A stretch of DNA of 64,000 bases from Riptortus pedestris (Eukaryota; Arthropoda; Insecta; Hemiptera; Alydidae), in NCBI GenBank assembly GCA_019009955.1, contig CM032230.1:33820001-33884000 (forward strand). The letters run 5' to 3'. The notes under the pieces are model-generated. The model worked only from the letters and a program-made list of their open reading frames with translations. It was not told where the DNA came from and ran no database searches. Numbering within the stretch: the first letter of the stretch is position 1; the number at the start of each line of letters is the position of its first letter. This document shows, one piece after another, positions 39,866-52,245 of the stretch. The position numbers and the translations under genes are program-made.

Positions 39866-41774
39866 TCTAAAGCATTTATGATCTTTGCGAGTGTTCAAAC
39901 CTGTGACAGAGTTCCAGATGTTCATTACTCATTTCTTCACTGACTCCAAAAGTAATGTTGAGTACATCTAATGAGTGGGTAAAATGAAGTATATTCAATC
40001 CTAGTGAAAATAAGGATGAATTAAGTTTAACAAACCAGTTTCTACAGCTGCTTCAGTCGCTCTCTTGAAATTAATATTAGTGCTTCAAGTGTTAGGAATT
40101 CTCAATGACAGAAACTCCAATAAACGGCGGATTGACATTAAAATTTACTAAAATAATTATCACGAGATGGAGAGCCTAATGAAAAAGTCAAAATAACGTA
40201 ACGGTTCGGGAATTCATAATAAAAGGTAAATGGAAAATTATGCTGAATTTGATATAAAACGTATTTTTGGAAGTTTCTTTTTTTCATGATGGGCGGGCCC
40301 ATAAATTCCAGATATCGTAATGAACTGACTCCGTATTATGAAATGTAATTTCTCAAATTCATTTTTCAGTAACTTACTTATGGAGTTTATATTTCAGTGC
40401 AAATATTTTTTAAGAATGAGTTTTTTCTCCATGTGTGCACACTACAAAATGATATCTTTTAAAATTGGTATCATCTTTTTTAATCATCATTTTTATTTTT
40501 GTACGTAATTCGCAAGTTAAAGAAAAATAGTTTTTAATTTTTCTTTGGATTTTATTAAGTTTAATGATTTTTATCTTCCATTCTTATTCGTTTTTATTTA
40601 TTTATTTGTTGTTATTAGTAGCCCTTTCTTATTATTCCTTATATTAACTATTAGTTTTCTGAATTTGGACCATTACATTTAATATACATTATTATGAAAA
40701 TATTTTACAAATTAAAAACATTTTACAATTATTTTAAAGAATTATTGGTCATGCTGATTATCAATCGTGTTTCTGCACCCAAGCATTTTTCTTTGATAGT
40801 TTTAATTTTTTTTTCTTTTAGTGTAAAAATTGAAGGAGATTTCTGTCTGGTACTGAGGAACCTCCCCAAAAGAAATTTTCTTCATCAATGTAATTTTCTA
40901 ATGTAATTGTGTAGAAGGAGAAAAAGAATATAATTTATTTCACATTATATAGAATGTGCGATTAGCTACTTATTTAGCAGAGTTTTAATTAAGCTTCTTA
41001 TTTAACCGTCAACAATTATTATATAAAGGAGTATTTTTAGTATGACCTGAAGGAAGTATTGCAATTGCTAAAATTGTCTATCTTCAGATTTTAATGGAAT
41101 TGCCCGTTTTGACCCTCCTTAAATTCATTTTGACATCTGTGATCAAAGACGGCTGGACTTGGAATGTTGGTCCAAATTTCATGTTTGGAAATTTGGTAAC
41201 GTATAGTTGTGTACTTCATCTTTTGATGGAAATCTACTAAGGGGAAGGGAGGTTCATATGAAGGCCAAAACAATTACACCTAATCCTTATTGACACCAAT
41301 AAAAATATACAAAAAAAAAAAAAGAAAAAAAAAGCATCCTAATGTCACAACTAAGCCATCTTCATTATTTTTAACTAGTAGACGTTTAGCTCTCCTGTGA
41401 ACTTACAATGCTACAAACATAGAGGGTAAATTTGTCTCTCATCCATTAAAGTAAACCATAATTTTTTTTGATACTAAGAGTACTAACCAACATTTAAAAT
41501 TATTCCTCTACGTCAGTATAATCTTAAATCTCCTCAAAAGGACAAAAAAATCTCATATAAATATCAGCTTTTAAACAACTGGAAATTTGTCAAGAATATC
41601 TAATCTTCTCTATAAGGTTCTATAACCCTAGCAAGTCCTATTAACTGTATGTATATAATAAAAATTATGTTTATTATAATGATTATATTCACAAAGTATA
41701 AATAAATGAAATTGAGAATTAGAATTTATAATTTTCACAGCCAAACAATTATTTTTTTTAAAATTTATAAATGT

Positions 41775-41825
<51 letters not shown>

Positions 41826-42540
41826 GTCCCCTATGAGATGCATTTGACCGGAGATATCGTTTATCACTTTCAAATTGAATATTCTCAAATGAAATGCAAC
41901 CTAGCATTTTGTTTATTTTATTTAATAGACGTATTGTACAAGAAGTGTCCACATCAAATTTATTTTGTCTGTTGTATACATATTCTTAGGATTAAAGATT
42001 ATAATCATTTTTTTGTTCTGAAAGCTGCTGTTTAAACATTGATTAGAAATGTCCATTGTAAGCTTTTAGCAATAAATTAGACCATTGTATTCCAAAACCT
42101 TACAAAATGTCTACCCCTTAGAAGTCAACAAAGCAATAACATTCGTTCATGGTTTTTTTTTTTCCTTTCTCCCTCTTTCTGACCAGCCCCAATGTAGTTT
42201 TGAAGGAAATAGACACACACACACACACACACCTATGGGGTATATTTGTAACTGCGGGTGGCTGGAGACGACACCCCGTGTATTTATTGTGTGAGCAGCT
42301 GAGCGTGGCCACAGATTGTCACAGGTAGAGTGGGGAAGAGAGACGTTAGTTGTTGGTGATATACTGGAGGCGTGACCCCACACACACTTCCCAGGTAGGC
42401 CCAGTCACCTGATAAATGTGAAACAGCCACCTCGTCATGCCTCATTATTTTTTATTGCTCTATGGGCACTCTTCAGCTGGCCACGATTTGGCGCCTATTC
42501 CCGCTGTGAGGCGCCACTGTCGTTTTTTTTAATAACTATT
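39866..42540. other. long AT-rich single-copy stretch
   Basis: No convincing gene. It holds (AT)n at 41779-41818, (AC)n at 42213-42231, an A-run at about 41313-41333 and a possible LINE-like T-rich 3' UTR at 40440-40700. The end (42240-42530) is a separate GC-richer block. Confidence 0.4.
42240..42535. promoter_or_regulatory. GC-balanced block with four E-box-type sites, candidate enhancer
   Basis: CAGCTG at 42296-42301 and 42474-42479, CAGGTA at 42392-42397 and CACCTG at 42406-42411, with TTTTTTATTGC and TGTATTTATTG homeodomain-like sites and two GGCGCC/GCGCC cores at the end. No coding frame. Cut at its right edge by a HINE fragment. Confidence 0.3.
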
Positions 42541-42547
42541 TCGCTTA

Positions 42548-42660
42548 TTTTGACAGATTTCCATTAAGAGAAACCTATTGACGTTTGAATCATGAGGCGT
42601 CTATCGAAAAATTTCTTTAAATGTCCTTCTATCTTATTAAGGAATTGAAGGATATATATT
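42548..42660 (-). mobile_element. HINE-like 3' end fragment
   Basis: TTTTGACAGATTTCCATTAAGAGAAACC, TGAATCATGAGGCGTC, CGAAAAATTTCTTTAAATGTCC. Decayed, and lost after a short AT stretch. Confidence 0.55.
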
Positions 42661-42779
42661 TATTTATTATCTTCCTGAAGTAACCCTACAGAAAGTAAGT
42701 TTATTTTCCACAAGTCCCGTACATCCATTTGTACATAACATGTGCCTTGATACACTAAAACATTTTTTTTAATACAATA

Positions 42780-43015
42780 GGGGGCTAAGGTTAGCCATGT
42801 CAGTTAAAGCGTCGACCGTACTCTCACATGGTAAACAGAGTGGCGAGTTCGATTCCCACCCTGGGCAATAAGAGGCTATTTAGTGGCGGAATTCACTAAA
42901 TAAAATCCTTAGTCCCAACCTGGCAAGAAAAGGATGGTAACCTGTAGATAACCCGTCCCAATTAGCCTTAGTAGTAAAAAGTGGGCGTAAATAAATAATT
43001 TAATAATTTAAATTG
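42780..43015 (+). mobile_element. tRNA-derived SINE, complete
   Basis: GGGGCTAAGGTTAGCCATG head, B-box GTTCGATTC, the standard body and a TAAATAAAT tail. Flanked by the 9-bp duplication AATACAATA (42771-42779 and 43016-43024). A HINE-like element lies about 30 bp downstream. Confidence 0.8.
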
Positions 43016-43050
43016 AATACAATAAATTAAATTATTTATAATAAAAAAAT

Positions 43051-43613
43051 AAAAAGTCCGTCACGAAAGGCCTGCGTAAACTAAGCAGATTTCCCACGTG
43101 AAGTTAAACAATAGAGAAATCTCCATACGGGAGCCGAACAGTTACGGCAAAGGGCCGAACTTTTGGCGGGAAACTAAATCGTCCGTTATATGCCCTCATT
43201 TCATAAAAATGCAAATATGTCGGTTAATATTCAAGAGAGAGAATAAATGTATAGATCAATATTTATAATAAATTTAATTTGCAGTAAGATTGGTTCTATA
43301 CAAGTTTTTGATCAGACGTATGGTAACGGTTATATTTCGAATTTCCGAAAATCCCCCCTCTAAACCCCCCTCCCACTTGTCCGATTTCAGCCATTAACGA
43401 ACTTGATCTGTCTTTTTGCATAAAACGTTTAAATATCGAGTTTGGCAACGAACAAACTAAAATTGCGACCGCTAGAGCGTTAAGAGACATATATATATAA
43501 TTTTGAACGGACGTCATTTTCGTCATCTCATGGGTAGGATCGATGGACATTTGATCAAATTTTTCGAAAATCGCGTCAATAGCTGATTTCCCTTAAAGGA
43601 AATCTGCTAAAAA
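43051..43613 (+). mobile_element. HINE-like element, complete
   Basis: AAAAAGTCCGTCACGAAAGGCCTGCGTAAAC to AGCTGATTTCCCTTAAAGGAAATCTGCTAAAA, with only a minimal (AT)n at about 43490. The short form shows that the microsatellite is not required for an otherwise complete copy. Confidence 0.8.
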
Positions 43614-45147
43614 GAAAACGAAATGTAGGTTTTGATAATGAATAAAATTAGGAGTAGTGGAACTTTAAATTCATATCTGGAGTCATTAGCATGTGTTTTT
43701 AATTGTGAATTATATTTATAAAATAGAAATATTTCCTCATGAGGCCAATTTCGGCGTTCCACTTCCGTTTGAAACTCTTTTCTTTGGCCCGTTAGTAGTA
43801 TACAGTCATAGAGCAAGGGTCTGTAAGTCTGTTGAGTCGTTAAGTCTCAGTAACAATTTAGTTGATTTGTTAGGCCAAAACGGTTAAAGTAACAGTTCGT
43901 TGTTCCGGGTCCAGTTATTGTGTCAAGTAGTGTGATGTTAATTTTTGTCCTAAATACTCTTTAACGTCTGGAATAATGTATTGTAGATGTTGTTCTTTCG
44001 TAGTTATAAACCATTTCTGTTGCCATTTATTAATTTTACCAGTTAGTAATTCTCTTTATGTGTGATTTTGTTATTTTTTTTGTAGCATTCTGGAATTGTG
44101 TCAATATTTATATATATATAAATCCAGAATTTTTTTTCATGGGTGTTACTTCCTACGATTACTTTCTACGAATAAAACGTAAGAATGTTGTACAAAACTC
44201 GCTCCTATTTAAGTTTAGCCAATTATGCTTTTTTTATAATGATTTTAAATTGTTTTTTAAGTATTAAGTACTTTAAATTTAATACTTTAGTTATTTACTT
44301 AATTTAGGTTTTTATTGATTTCAAATAAATTGAGGCTCTATATCTCTGAAAACACTGGGATGTTACCCAAACAATTCAACATTATTATCATTTAATAGGT
44401 TATCATCTTGTTTTAGGTATCAAGGAGGGTTCTTGGATTCATTCCTACGACGCAAAACAATTAATTCATTGTAAGGTACAAAAAAATTAAACAAATAATT
44501 AAAAATTTTCTTCATTTAACTCTCAGTAAATGAGCTGGGAGTTGTCTGAATATTGAGATCGATATGGCCTGAATGACGAGGCTCCAGATTTTAGGATTAG
44601 CTCCTACTTAAAATATACATTCACCCTTTAAGTTTCAAGATAGAATGATAACAAAACGAGTTTAAAATTATCATTACAAGAAAAATTAAAATTACTACTA
44701 TTTAAGTAGGGAAGGGCAGAAGTGGAGAGAATCTCCGACATATTCTCAGCAGTTTGATTTGTTACGTATAGCACAGTAGCCTATTATATTCAAATCAGGA
44801 ATACACATCCCATTGTTGGAAGGGTAATAAAATTAACATCACAAACGCTTTTGAACCATAACATGTCCTATTCAATTTTCATAGTTCCATATTCCGGGCG
44901 GCAAGGTCTAATTGTATATAAATTGATATTTAGTAAACCTTTTCGGGTCGCGTGTCAATAAAATGGCTAATAAAATGTAGCTGTACAATGGTTGGTGTTT
45001 AGCCACGGTCGGCCATACCGGTTTTGCACAGTCCACGGTTAATCTGGTTTATGATGGGAACCTCAGACAGGGGTTCTGCCGTGAAATCGGCCAGCATAAA
45101 CATAACGCCCATCCCCTCTCTCTCTCTCTTGTATAAACTTGCTCTCC
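43614..45147. other. single-copy AT-rich stretch; small GC-richer patch
   Basis: No gene supported. 45000-45120 (CCACGGTCGGCCATACCGG, GAAATCGGCCAGC) is GC-richer and ends in a short CT run beside the next HINE copy. Confidence 0.35.
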
Positions 45148-45269
45148 TTTTAGCAGATTTCCCTTAAGGAAAATCAGCTATTGAGGTCGTACTCATGACG
45201 CGATTTTCGAAAAATTCCTTCAAATGTCCATCAATGCTACTCAGGAGTTGACGAAAATGAGGTCCGTTC

Positions 45270-45310
<41 letters not shown>

Positions 45311-45734
45311 TGTTAATGCTCTAGCGGTCGCAATTTTTGTTTGATCGTTACCAAACTCGATATTTAGTCGTTTTATGTAAAAAGAAAGATCAAGTTCATT
45401 AATGGCTGAAATCGGACCAGAGGAAGGGGGGAAGTTTGAAAATTCGACATATCTCCGTTACCATACTTCGGATCGAAAAATAGTATAGAACCAAACTTAT
45501 TGCAAACTAAATTTACTAAAATATGGTTCATTACATTAGTTCTCTATCTTGAATATTAACCGAGTTATTTGCATTTTTATTAATTGTGGGGCGGATAACG
45601 CATGAGTGAGTTCCCCCCAAAAGCTAGTTCGGCTGTTTCTGTATCTGCTCGGCTCTCGAATGGAGATTTCTCTATTGTATAACTTCACGTGGGAAATCTG
45701 CTTAGTTTACGCAGCCCCTGCGTGACGGTCTTTT
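45148..45734 (-). mobile_element. HINE-like element, complete
   Basis: TTTTAGCAGATTTCCCTTAAGGAAAATCAGC to CAGCCCCTGCGTGACGGTCTTTT, with (AT)n at 45276-45307 and the standard internal block. Confidence 0.8.
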
Positions 45735-45887
45735 CTTCTCCCGCCCCAACATAATCCATTTCCAGGAGATTCGAATTATTTTTTTCATGCTTCTTGTTAT
45801 CTTGCTCTAATTTATTTAATATGCTTCCTAACAATTGCAACTACAACAATTTTCGATGAGTAAAAATTGATTGTTTTCCTATAAACA

Positions 45888-45940
45888 AAAAAAGTCCATT
45901 CAAGCTGGGGCTGCGCAAACCTATCAGATGTTCCACGGGT
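45888..45940 (+). mobile_element. HINE-like 5' terminus only
   Basis: AAAGTCCATTCAAGCTGGGGCTGCGCAAACC...CAGATGTTCCACGGG. A solo 5' end 90 bp before the next complete copy. Confidence 0.6.
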
Positions 45941-46030
45941 AGAAACGACGCACTACTTCTCTCATCTCACCATATATTCACTGTTTCTAAATAAAACCCA
46001 TTGAGTAGAAGTTGGAATTTACAGAAAACA

Positions 46031-46655
46031 GAAACGTCCTTCACGCAGAGGCTGCGTAAAATAAGCAGATTTCCCACGTAAAGTTATACAATAGAGAAAT
46101 CACCATCCGAGAGCCGAATAGTAACGGATAAGACCGAACTAGCTTTTGGTGGAAACGAATAGAACCGACCTTAGCCTATCTCATCTCATCCGTTATCCCC
46201 ACACAAATAATAAAAATGCATATATCTCGGTTAATATTCAAGATAGAGAATAAATACACACAACAATATTTATAGTACATTTTATTTGCAATAAGTTTGA
46301 TTCTATACAATTTTTCGATCCGATGTACAGTAACGGAGACATTTCGAATTCTCGAAAATTATCCCGTCTAAACCCCCCCCCCTCCCCGTGGTTCGATTTC
46401 AGCTGTTAACGAACTTGATCTTTCTTTTTACACAAAACGACTAAATATCGAGTTTGGTAACGATAAAACAAAAATTGCGACCGCTAGAGTGGTAACAGAC
46501 AAATATCTATTTTTATGTATTTATATAATTTTGAACGGACCTCATTTTCGTCATCTCCTGGGTAGGATCGATGGACATTTGAAGAAAAGTTTTGAAAATC
46601 GCGTCATGAGTACGACCTCAATAGCTGATTTCCCTTAAGGGAAATCTGCTAAAAA
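46031..46655 (+). mobile_element. HINE-like element, complete, almost no (AT)n
   Basis: ACGTCCTTCACGCAGAGGCTGCG to the perfect hairpin GATTTCCCTTAAGGGAAATC and TGCTAAAA. The microsatellite position holds only TATCTATTTTTATGTATTTATA. Confidence 0.8.
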
Positions 46656-46724
46656 AGTAAGTAGGAATTACTGACTTAATATATGAGTTACAAAAAATTG
46701 TATAGTTCAACAATTATCTATCCA

Positions 46725-47350
46725 ACTCATGACCGAAATATTTTGAATTTTCGAATTTCCTCAATACACTATTCCTGGCCCGATTTCAGCCATCACCGAA
46801 TATGAACTTTAGCAATTACTGAAACATTTAAATATCGAGTATGGTGTAGATATATTAAACACTTTAGAGACATGAAATAAAATCTTAATTGGTGACGTCA
46901 TCACACAGCGTATTTGCCTGTATTGCGTCTATTAAAAAGCAATATTTGATATTTAAGATTGGAATTGGAATAAGACTACGAATGGTTCCACCTAAAAATG
47001 AAGTATCTGAAGGTTCATCCGACAAAAGGAGGGTGAGTATATTTAATTTTACAAATTATATAATATAATAAATATGATATTATAGATATTCTTATATTAT
47101 TGATGTTCTTATAACATTATAGATATTTTCTTAACACCCTTCTTCCTTCTGGAATTCAGATATTGGGGTAGTTCTTATCACACAAAATCAAAGTTAATCA
47201 GATTACTACTTAGATTCTGATGAAAAAATGTTATGGAACTAATTCTGTAGATAAATAATTTTCTATGATGGTCGCATTTTATTTTCAGAATTCATGAAAT
47301 CCATACTCCTTCTAATGCTATTATTAAATTTGACTGATTCCCGAGGCATA
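46725..47350. mobile_element. old HINE-related fragments
   Basis: 46725-46870 in + (CGAAATATTTTGAATTTTCG, GATTTCAGCCATCACC) and 47200-47340 in - (AAAATGTTATGGAACTAATTCTG, CAGAATTCATGAAATCC). The stretch between shows nothing recognisable. Confidence 0.35.
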
Positions 47351-48490
47351 TCATGTAAAATTTAAAGCATTTCTAACGGGCTCATTATTACTATAATGGT
47401 AATATTATAGCAGATATACGACGACGATACTTGTGTATACGATACTTCGCAAATTCTACAGCTGGGTGGACATTTAAAAATTTTAGCTAATTCTGCATCA
47501 AGGGAGCTTCTTCTCCCAATACTTGAACTATTTTTTCAGTTCTTCTTGTCAGTTCTAGAGCTGTATTCCTGCTATAAGTATAATCCTTTATACATTTGTT
47601 TTTTAATATCCATAGGAGAGAGATTTTCTGTTTCTTTTGCCCATTAGTTCCGATTTTAATCTTTATGGAGGGAAAATTACTTGTTTTTAATGAAAGTGAT
47701 CCCAGAATAAAGGTCTTTTGTCTTGTTAAATTTCAAAACAGATTTTCATCGGTTTATGTGAGCGGATATCCTCAATCCCAAGAAAAGAAAATGTTTGATA
47801 TGTAAATATTTTCTATTATAATTGTAGAACTCTGATAAAGGAGAAGGACAGAAAACTAGGAGTAACACCGAGCTTGTGTAGAATGAGGAGCTTAATAGAA
47901 GACTGGTTCAGAGTAAACTACCCAAAATTGGTTCCGTGGTTTACCAATTGTCGGAGGGATAGTGGGGGGGGGATATAGGGGGGGGGGATAGACTTCCCTG
48001 ATGGAAGAATTAGGCGGATGGCTTGTTCATAGAATTAGAATTTGGAAAAGCGTTGTGGCCAACTCTGGACGACTGCTGTGGAGTACGTGCTTCAAGGACT
48101 TAAAGATCAAGAAGTGTGTAAATTAATCAGCTACAGGGTTTCTGTCAAACTTGGCCACTGCTTGATATGCCATTGCTGAGTTTTTGTTTGTTGAGCCAAA
48201 GAGGAAGACTGTATTCAACCGACAGCCCCACAAACAGTTTATTTCAGTGATTCATTCAAGGAAGCGGAAGGGCGAGGGGCTAAAGAGTTTAAGTTGGAAA
48301 GAGATACTCGGTTCCAGCAGATTGCGCACAACAACATAATTAAATAGGGGGTGGGTGAGAGTGGAGGGGAGGCTAGCAGCGCACCCTGGCAGCGGGGGCT
48401 GGTACTGACATCGAGTGGCGAGAGCTCCCTCTGGGGATCCCCTATCCTTCCTCCATCTTATCTACAGTATTCCTCTGATTCACAGCCTCC
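47351..48490. other. no supported gene; composition rises towards 48.4 kb
   Basis: 47940-47990 holds G-runs. 48350-48480 is GC-rich (GGCTAGCAGCGCACCCTGGCAGCGG, GAGTGGCGAGAGC) and precedes the (CT)n tract, much like the 27.45-kb block. Possibly promoter-like. No frame is trusted. Confidence 0.3.
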
Positions 48491-48498
48491 TATTGCTC

Positions 48499-48705
<207 letters not shown>

Positions 48706-48775
48706 TATCGCTCTCTCTCCTAGTTAATGCTAAGGGCGTTGACGTTAGTTGGGGTATTCCCTTAAAGAAAAGCAG

Positions 48776-48842
48776 CTTTTAGCAGATTTCTATCCGGTTT
48801 TAAGTACTCATGACGCGATTTTCGAAGAATTTCCTCTAATGG
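48776..48842 (-). mobile_element. HINE-like 3' end fragment
   Basis: TTTTAGCAGATTTCTATCCGG...AAGTACTCATGACGCGATTTTCGAAGAATTTCC. The palindrome's second arm is lost. Confidence 0.6.
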
Positions 48843-49283
48843 ATGGGGAAGGTTGTCATGTTGTTCCAGATCGAATCTCTGTGTCTAAAATGCCTTAGAC
48901 CATAATATAAGTTGTGGGTCTTTAGCGCCTCAAACTACCCTCACTTAACCTTTAACTTCTTTCGGCCACACTCATACTTAATGACAAACAGACCCATTTG
49001 CTGAACTTGTAACATTCACTTGGCGATATGGCATATACTGACAGAATGCCATAAACGTCAACATCAGGACACCTATTTTTTAACAGGATTTAAAATTCAA
49101 GACAATGACAAATGTACTAGCGACTTACAGACAACACAAACGTTTTTACACTCTCTCTCCCCCCCCCCTCACTTTTCACTTAGTTGCTAACTCTTCGCTC
49201 TATAAGATCATACAGTATCCCATTAGTTTCATCCTGGCCATTTTCTATCCATATCTCTCTCTCATTTACTCTACTCACGCTTT

Positions 49284-49401
<118 letters not shown>

Positions 49402-49739
49402 TTGACTTAGTTACTCACTCTTTCGCTCACAAGATTACAATAGTCACAGGAGCACTCACAGGATTCACGGTCATCTTGAACTAGACACTTCCTGTCCCAT
49501 TCGAAAACAAAAGTTCAGGGTTTGAAGTAGTCTCAATATAATTTCAGATGTATTCACGAATTGTAGGAGCCCTACAAATGCACAAGGGAACAGAAATAAT
49601 ACAGACAGAGGAGCGGTCTAATGTAATATTGGGTTGCATGAGGACTTACAGGCTTTAGAATCATTTTGAACTTGTCTCTTCTTGTCCAGTTCAATTGTAA
49701 AAGTAAGTGTACTGTATAGGCTATGTACTTGAGTTGGAA

Positions 49740-49945
49740 CTAAGAACCCTTAGAGAGTCGTTGAAATGCATAAGGGGAGGAGAATGACGCGGGATGCGGC
49801 GTCAAATTGACGGTCTTGTACGATCTCGCGTTGATTGACGGCCCGCGGGCTTTATAGCCCTGTATGATTGTAAAAGACCGAGGTTTAGAATGACTAGACA
49901 ACCAGGCACTCAAAGGCCTGGGATAATGCATGAGGCTCAGAGCTG
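49740..49945. promoter_or_regulatory. GC-rich block with TALE/Hox-like sites, candidate enhancer
   Basis: TTGATTGACGG at 49831-49841 and AAATTGACGG at 49804-49813 resemble Exd/Pbx-Hth sites. TTTATAG at 49851 and TGTATGATTGTAAA are Hox-like. CCCGCGGG is a palindrome. A minus frame of 63 codons is open, but I see no family or splice sites. Confidence 0.3.
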
Positions 49946-51250
49946 GGAAATAGCGTTTTTACTCAGCCATGAGCATTAAAATTATCATTGTTCTCCTGAC
50001 CTATGTTTTATCGCACATTTTTTAGAAAGAAAAAAGAGTTTAGTACAACTTTCCCAGGCTGAGAAAAACGAGGCTTAAGCACCCGAATTCAATAAAAATA
50101 ACAATCTGACTTAAGTAAGTGTAAGAGGGAAGTATAACAGCGACAAGTATTGTCGCGAGAGAGTATAGCCGGTTGGGGGGGGGGGGGTTGAGTGCGCACA
50201 CTCCTCTAAATCCAATTCTGGCCGTGTCTCCCCTCCCAATACCATTCCTGAGGGTAGATCCGAGATACAGATACAAACCCCAGCAGCCACCCTCACTCTA
50301 CCCCGGAAAAAAATGTAGTTAAAAAGGGTTGTGCGGGGAGTGGGGAGGGATGCCATTTTTTAAAACCCCTGACGCTATCAGGGCTCCACGAAAACAGAAA
50401 ACATTATAAATTACGCCCTTACAGGGCTCCAGCTACCAACCCCCTTCCCCCTCATGATAAAATTAATAAGATTACACTTGTTTTAATTTATGGGCTGGAC
50501 GAGACCAGGGTTTTCCGTTTTTTTTTTTTTTTTTAATTTTTTTTTTATTTTTCCCCGCAGCCAGAACCCAGGAAAGAGAGTTGGATAAGGCATTGCAATT
50601 ACGTGGATTTTTTTTCCATTTTTTTATCTGGCGGTAGACGTCCGTTTTGGAGGGAGCTCTGCTATAACTCTTTGCATATCTGATTACACGATCCTATACA
50701 AGAGATAGGTTTTGTATCGTGTAAACAATGTCAACCACAGGTTCACATCCTTCTGCAATTGCTAAGAGAGCTTTCCCTTTCCATGGTATTTTTAGTCATT
50801 GTAATTTTTTTTCCCCCTTTGCATTAAATGTCCATAATTAATTATGCCTACAATAAGGTTTCCAGTATTTCTGTTTTGCCTAATTCTTTAAGAGAATGTA
50901 GTATTCTGAGTGAACTAAGTCTGGGTCCTATGATATAAAATGGGGTCCAAACTCAGCTTTTACGAATAACTTCAAAGTACTCTTTCTAGGCATCACTCCC
51001 AAAGATATGCAAAGCTTCAAAATTACTTGAAAATGAGTAAAATTGCCTTTTTCTTTTGTTTTGCTAATTTTCTACACGTCCCACGGTACATGATAATTCC
51101 CTAAGGTTAAATGGGAGGTTGTTTTTTATTTAATTTATTTATTTACAGCCATTCTCAGCATAATTTTTTTTTCTATATTTTGAAAGGCATGTATCTGGGT
51201 CAGGCACACAGACTCTGTCGACGAACCTTGCACAGTTACTTTTACCATCA
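49946..51250. other. no supported gene
   Basis: Long T-runs at about 50520-50550 and a G-run at about 50177-50188. Overlapping minus frames at 50040-50356 match nothing I recognise and contain the G-run. 50640-50730 is ordinary. Confidence 0.35.
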
Positions 51251-51280
51251 TTTATCATCGTAGACTTTAATGCAAAGTTG

Positions 51281-51500
51281 TGTTCGGTGGCAGTTCAGTG
51301 GTAAAGCACTGGACCTCTTTGCTCGAGGTTCTGAGTTTAAACGCCGAGTCTCAGACTAAATTTTATTTAGCTCCGCGCTCACAGGATTTTAAGGTTGAAC
51401 ATCTATCCATATCGTAAGGAAATTGTAGTGTCGTATTTTATCTTTGATCTGTAGAGCCCCCACAAAGCGCCTGGGAACGCGTCAGTCGTAAACTTAACCA
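51281..51500 (+). mobile_element. second tRNA-like SINE (different family)
   Basis: GGTGGCAGTTCAGTGGTAAAGCACTGG is an A-box-like tRNA head and GAGTTTAAACGCC sits at the B-box position (degenerate). The body ends AAAGCGCCTGGGAACGCGTCAG and CGTAAACTTAACC. Unlike the 24336 SINE in head and body. Only one copy in the window, so a diverged tRNA pseudogene with flank is an alternative. Confidence 0.45.
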
Positions 51501-51605
51501 CCCTCACTCGCATTGGATTTTCCTTTCATATGGTGCTGCGAAGATGATATAAGCAAAGGTGCAAATTTACAAAAGTCTTCTTACCTCCTTAGAGTTATCT
51601 TTGTC

Positions 51606-51725
51606 GTTAAAAAGTCCTCCCTAAGTAGAGGAAGGACAACTCTCCTGACCTGGAAGAGAAGAGTTTTAGGAAAGATATTGGTCCATAGGAAAACCGCACA
51701 AAGAAGGAGGATTAGAAACATCTAA
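51606..51725 (+). pseudogene. LINE relic (post-reverse-transcriptase segment)
   Basis: Encodes TTLLTWKRRVLGKILVHRK and a basic end before a stop, resembling L-L-x-W-E-R-(K/R)-V-L-R-K-I-(F/Y)-G of LINEs (compare 22158). Only about 40 codons. Confidence 0.4.
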
Positions 51726-52130
51726 TGGTTTGTACAGCGAGTCTGGTACATCTATGACTTTAGGAACGGTCCACCGCATTGATAGAATTACGTTGAGAGA
51801 GTAAACCCAACAGTCAAAAAGTTTCTTGAACGTTACAGCAAATGGGTTAGATAAAGACAGACATTATCTCCAGGGGCAATTGTATGAGGCAAGACTTGTG
51901 GAAGTTAGATATTTGCATTTTAAATACCCACTATGGCCCGCATTGAATTTTCTGATGTTGGCTAAAGCTAAGGTCCTAAAATGACTTGTGAATAATTTAA
52001 TACTGTTAACAAAATTTGAGTATATGCTAACTTAATTATAAATGATTAAAAACTGGAGGCAGTTCAAACTACTTTGTCGCTTAGCATAAATTTCGTGCGA
52101 GGGGGTGGTTTTTAAGTGGGTAATCGGCTT

Positions 52131-52245
52131 AGTTTGTCAGAAAACTTGCCCTTTTATGTAGGAGACTTGAGTTCAAGTCTTAGCCAATTAATGTTCCCCT
52201 ATTTAATTATAATTATTTAATGCAATCGCGAATTCTGAAATAAAT
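52131..52245 (+). mobile_element. tRNA-like sequence / SINE head
   Basis: TCGGCTTAGTTTGTCAGAAAACTTG (A-box side), CTTTTATGTAGGAGACTTGAGTTCAAGTCTTAGCC (B-box-like GAGTTCAAGTC) and an AAATAAATAAAAATAAAATA tail. It fits a diverged tRNA-derived SINE. Not a functional tRNA by stem pairing. Confidence 0.45.

Noticed and set aside
41706..42035. 109-codon frame across 41.7-42.0 kb
   Set aside because: Built around an (AT)n translated as Ile-Tyr repeats. No conserved features.
51281..51352. Functional tRNA gene
   Set aside because: The B-box is degenerate (GAGTTTAAACG), acceptor-stem pairing is not seen and the tail is SINE-like.
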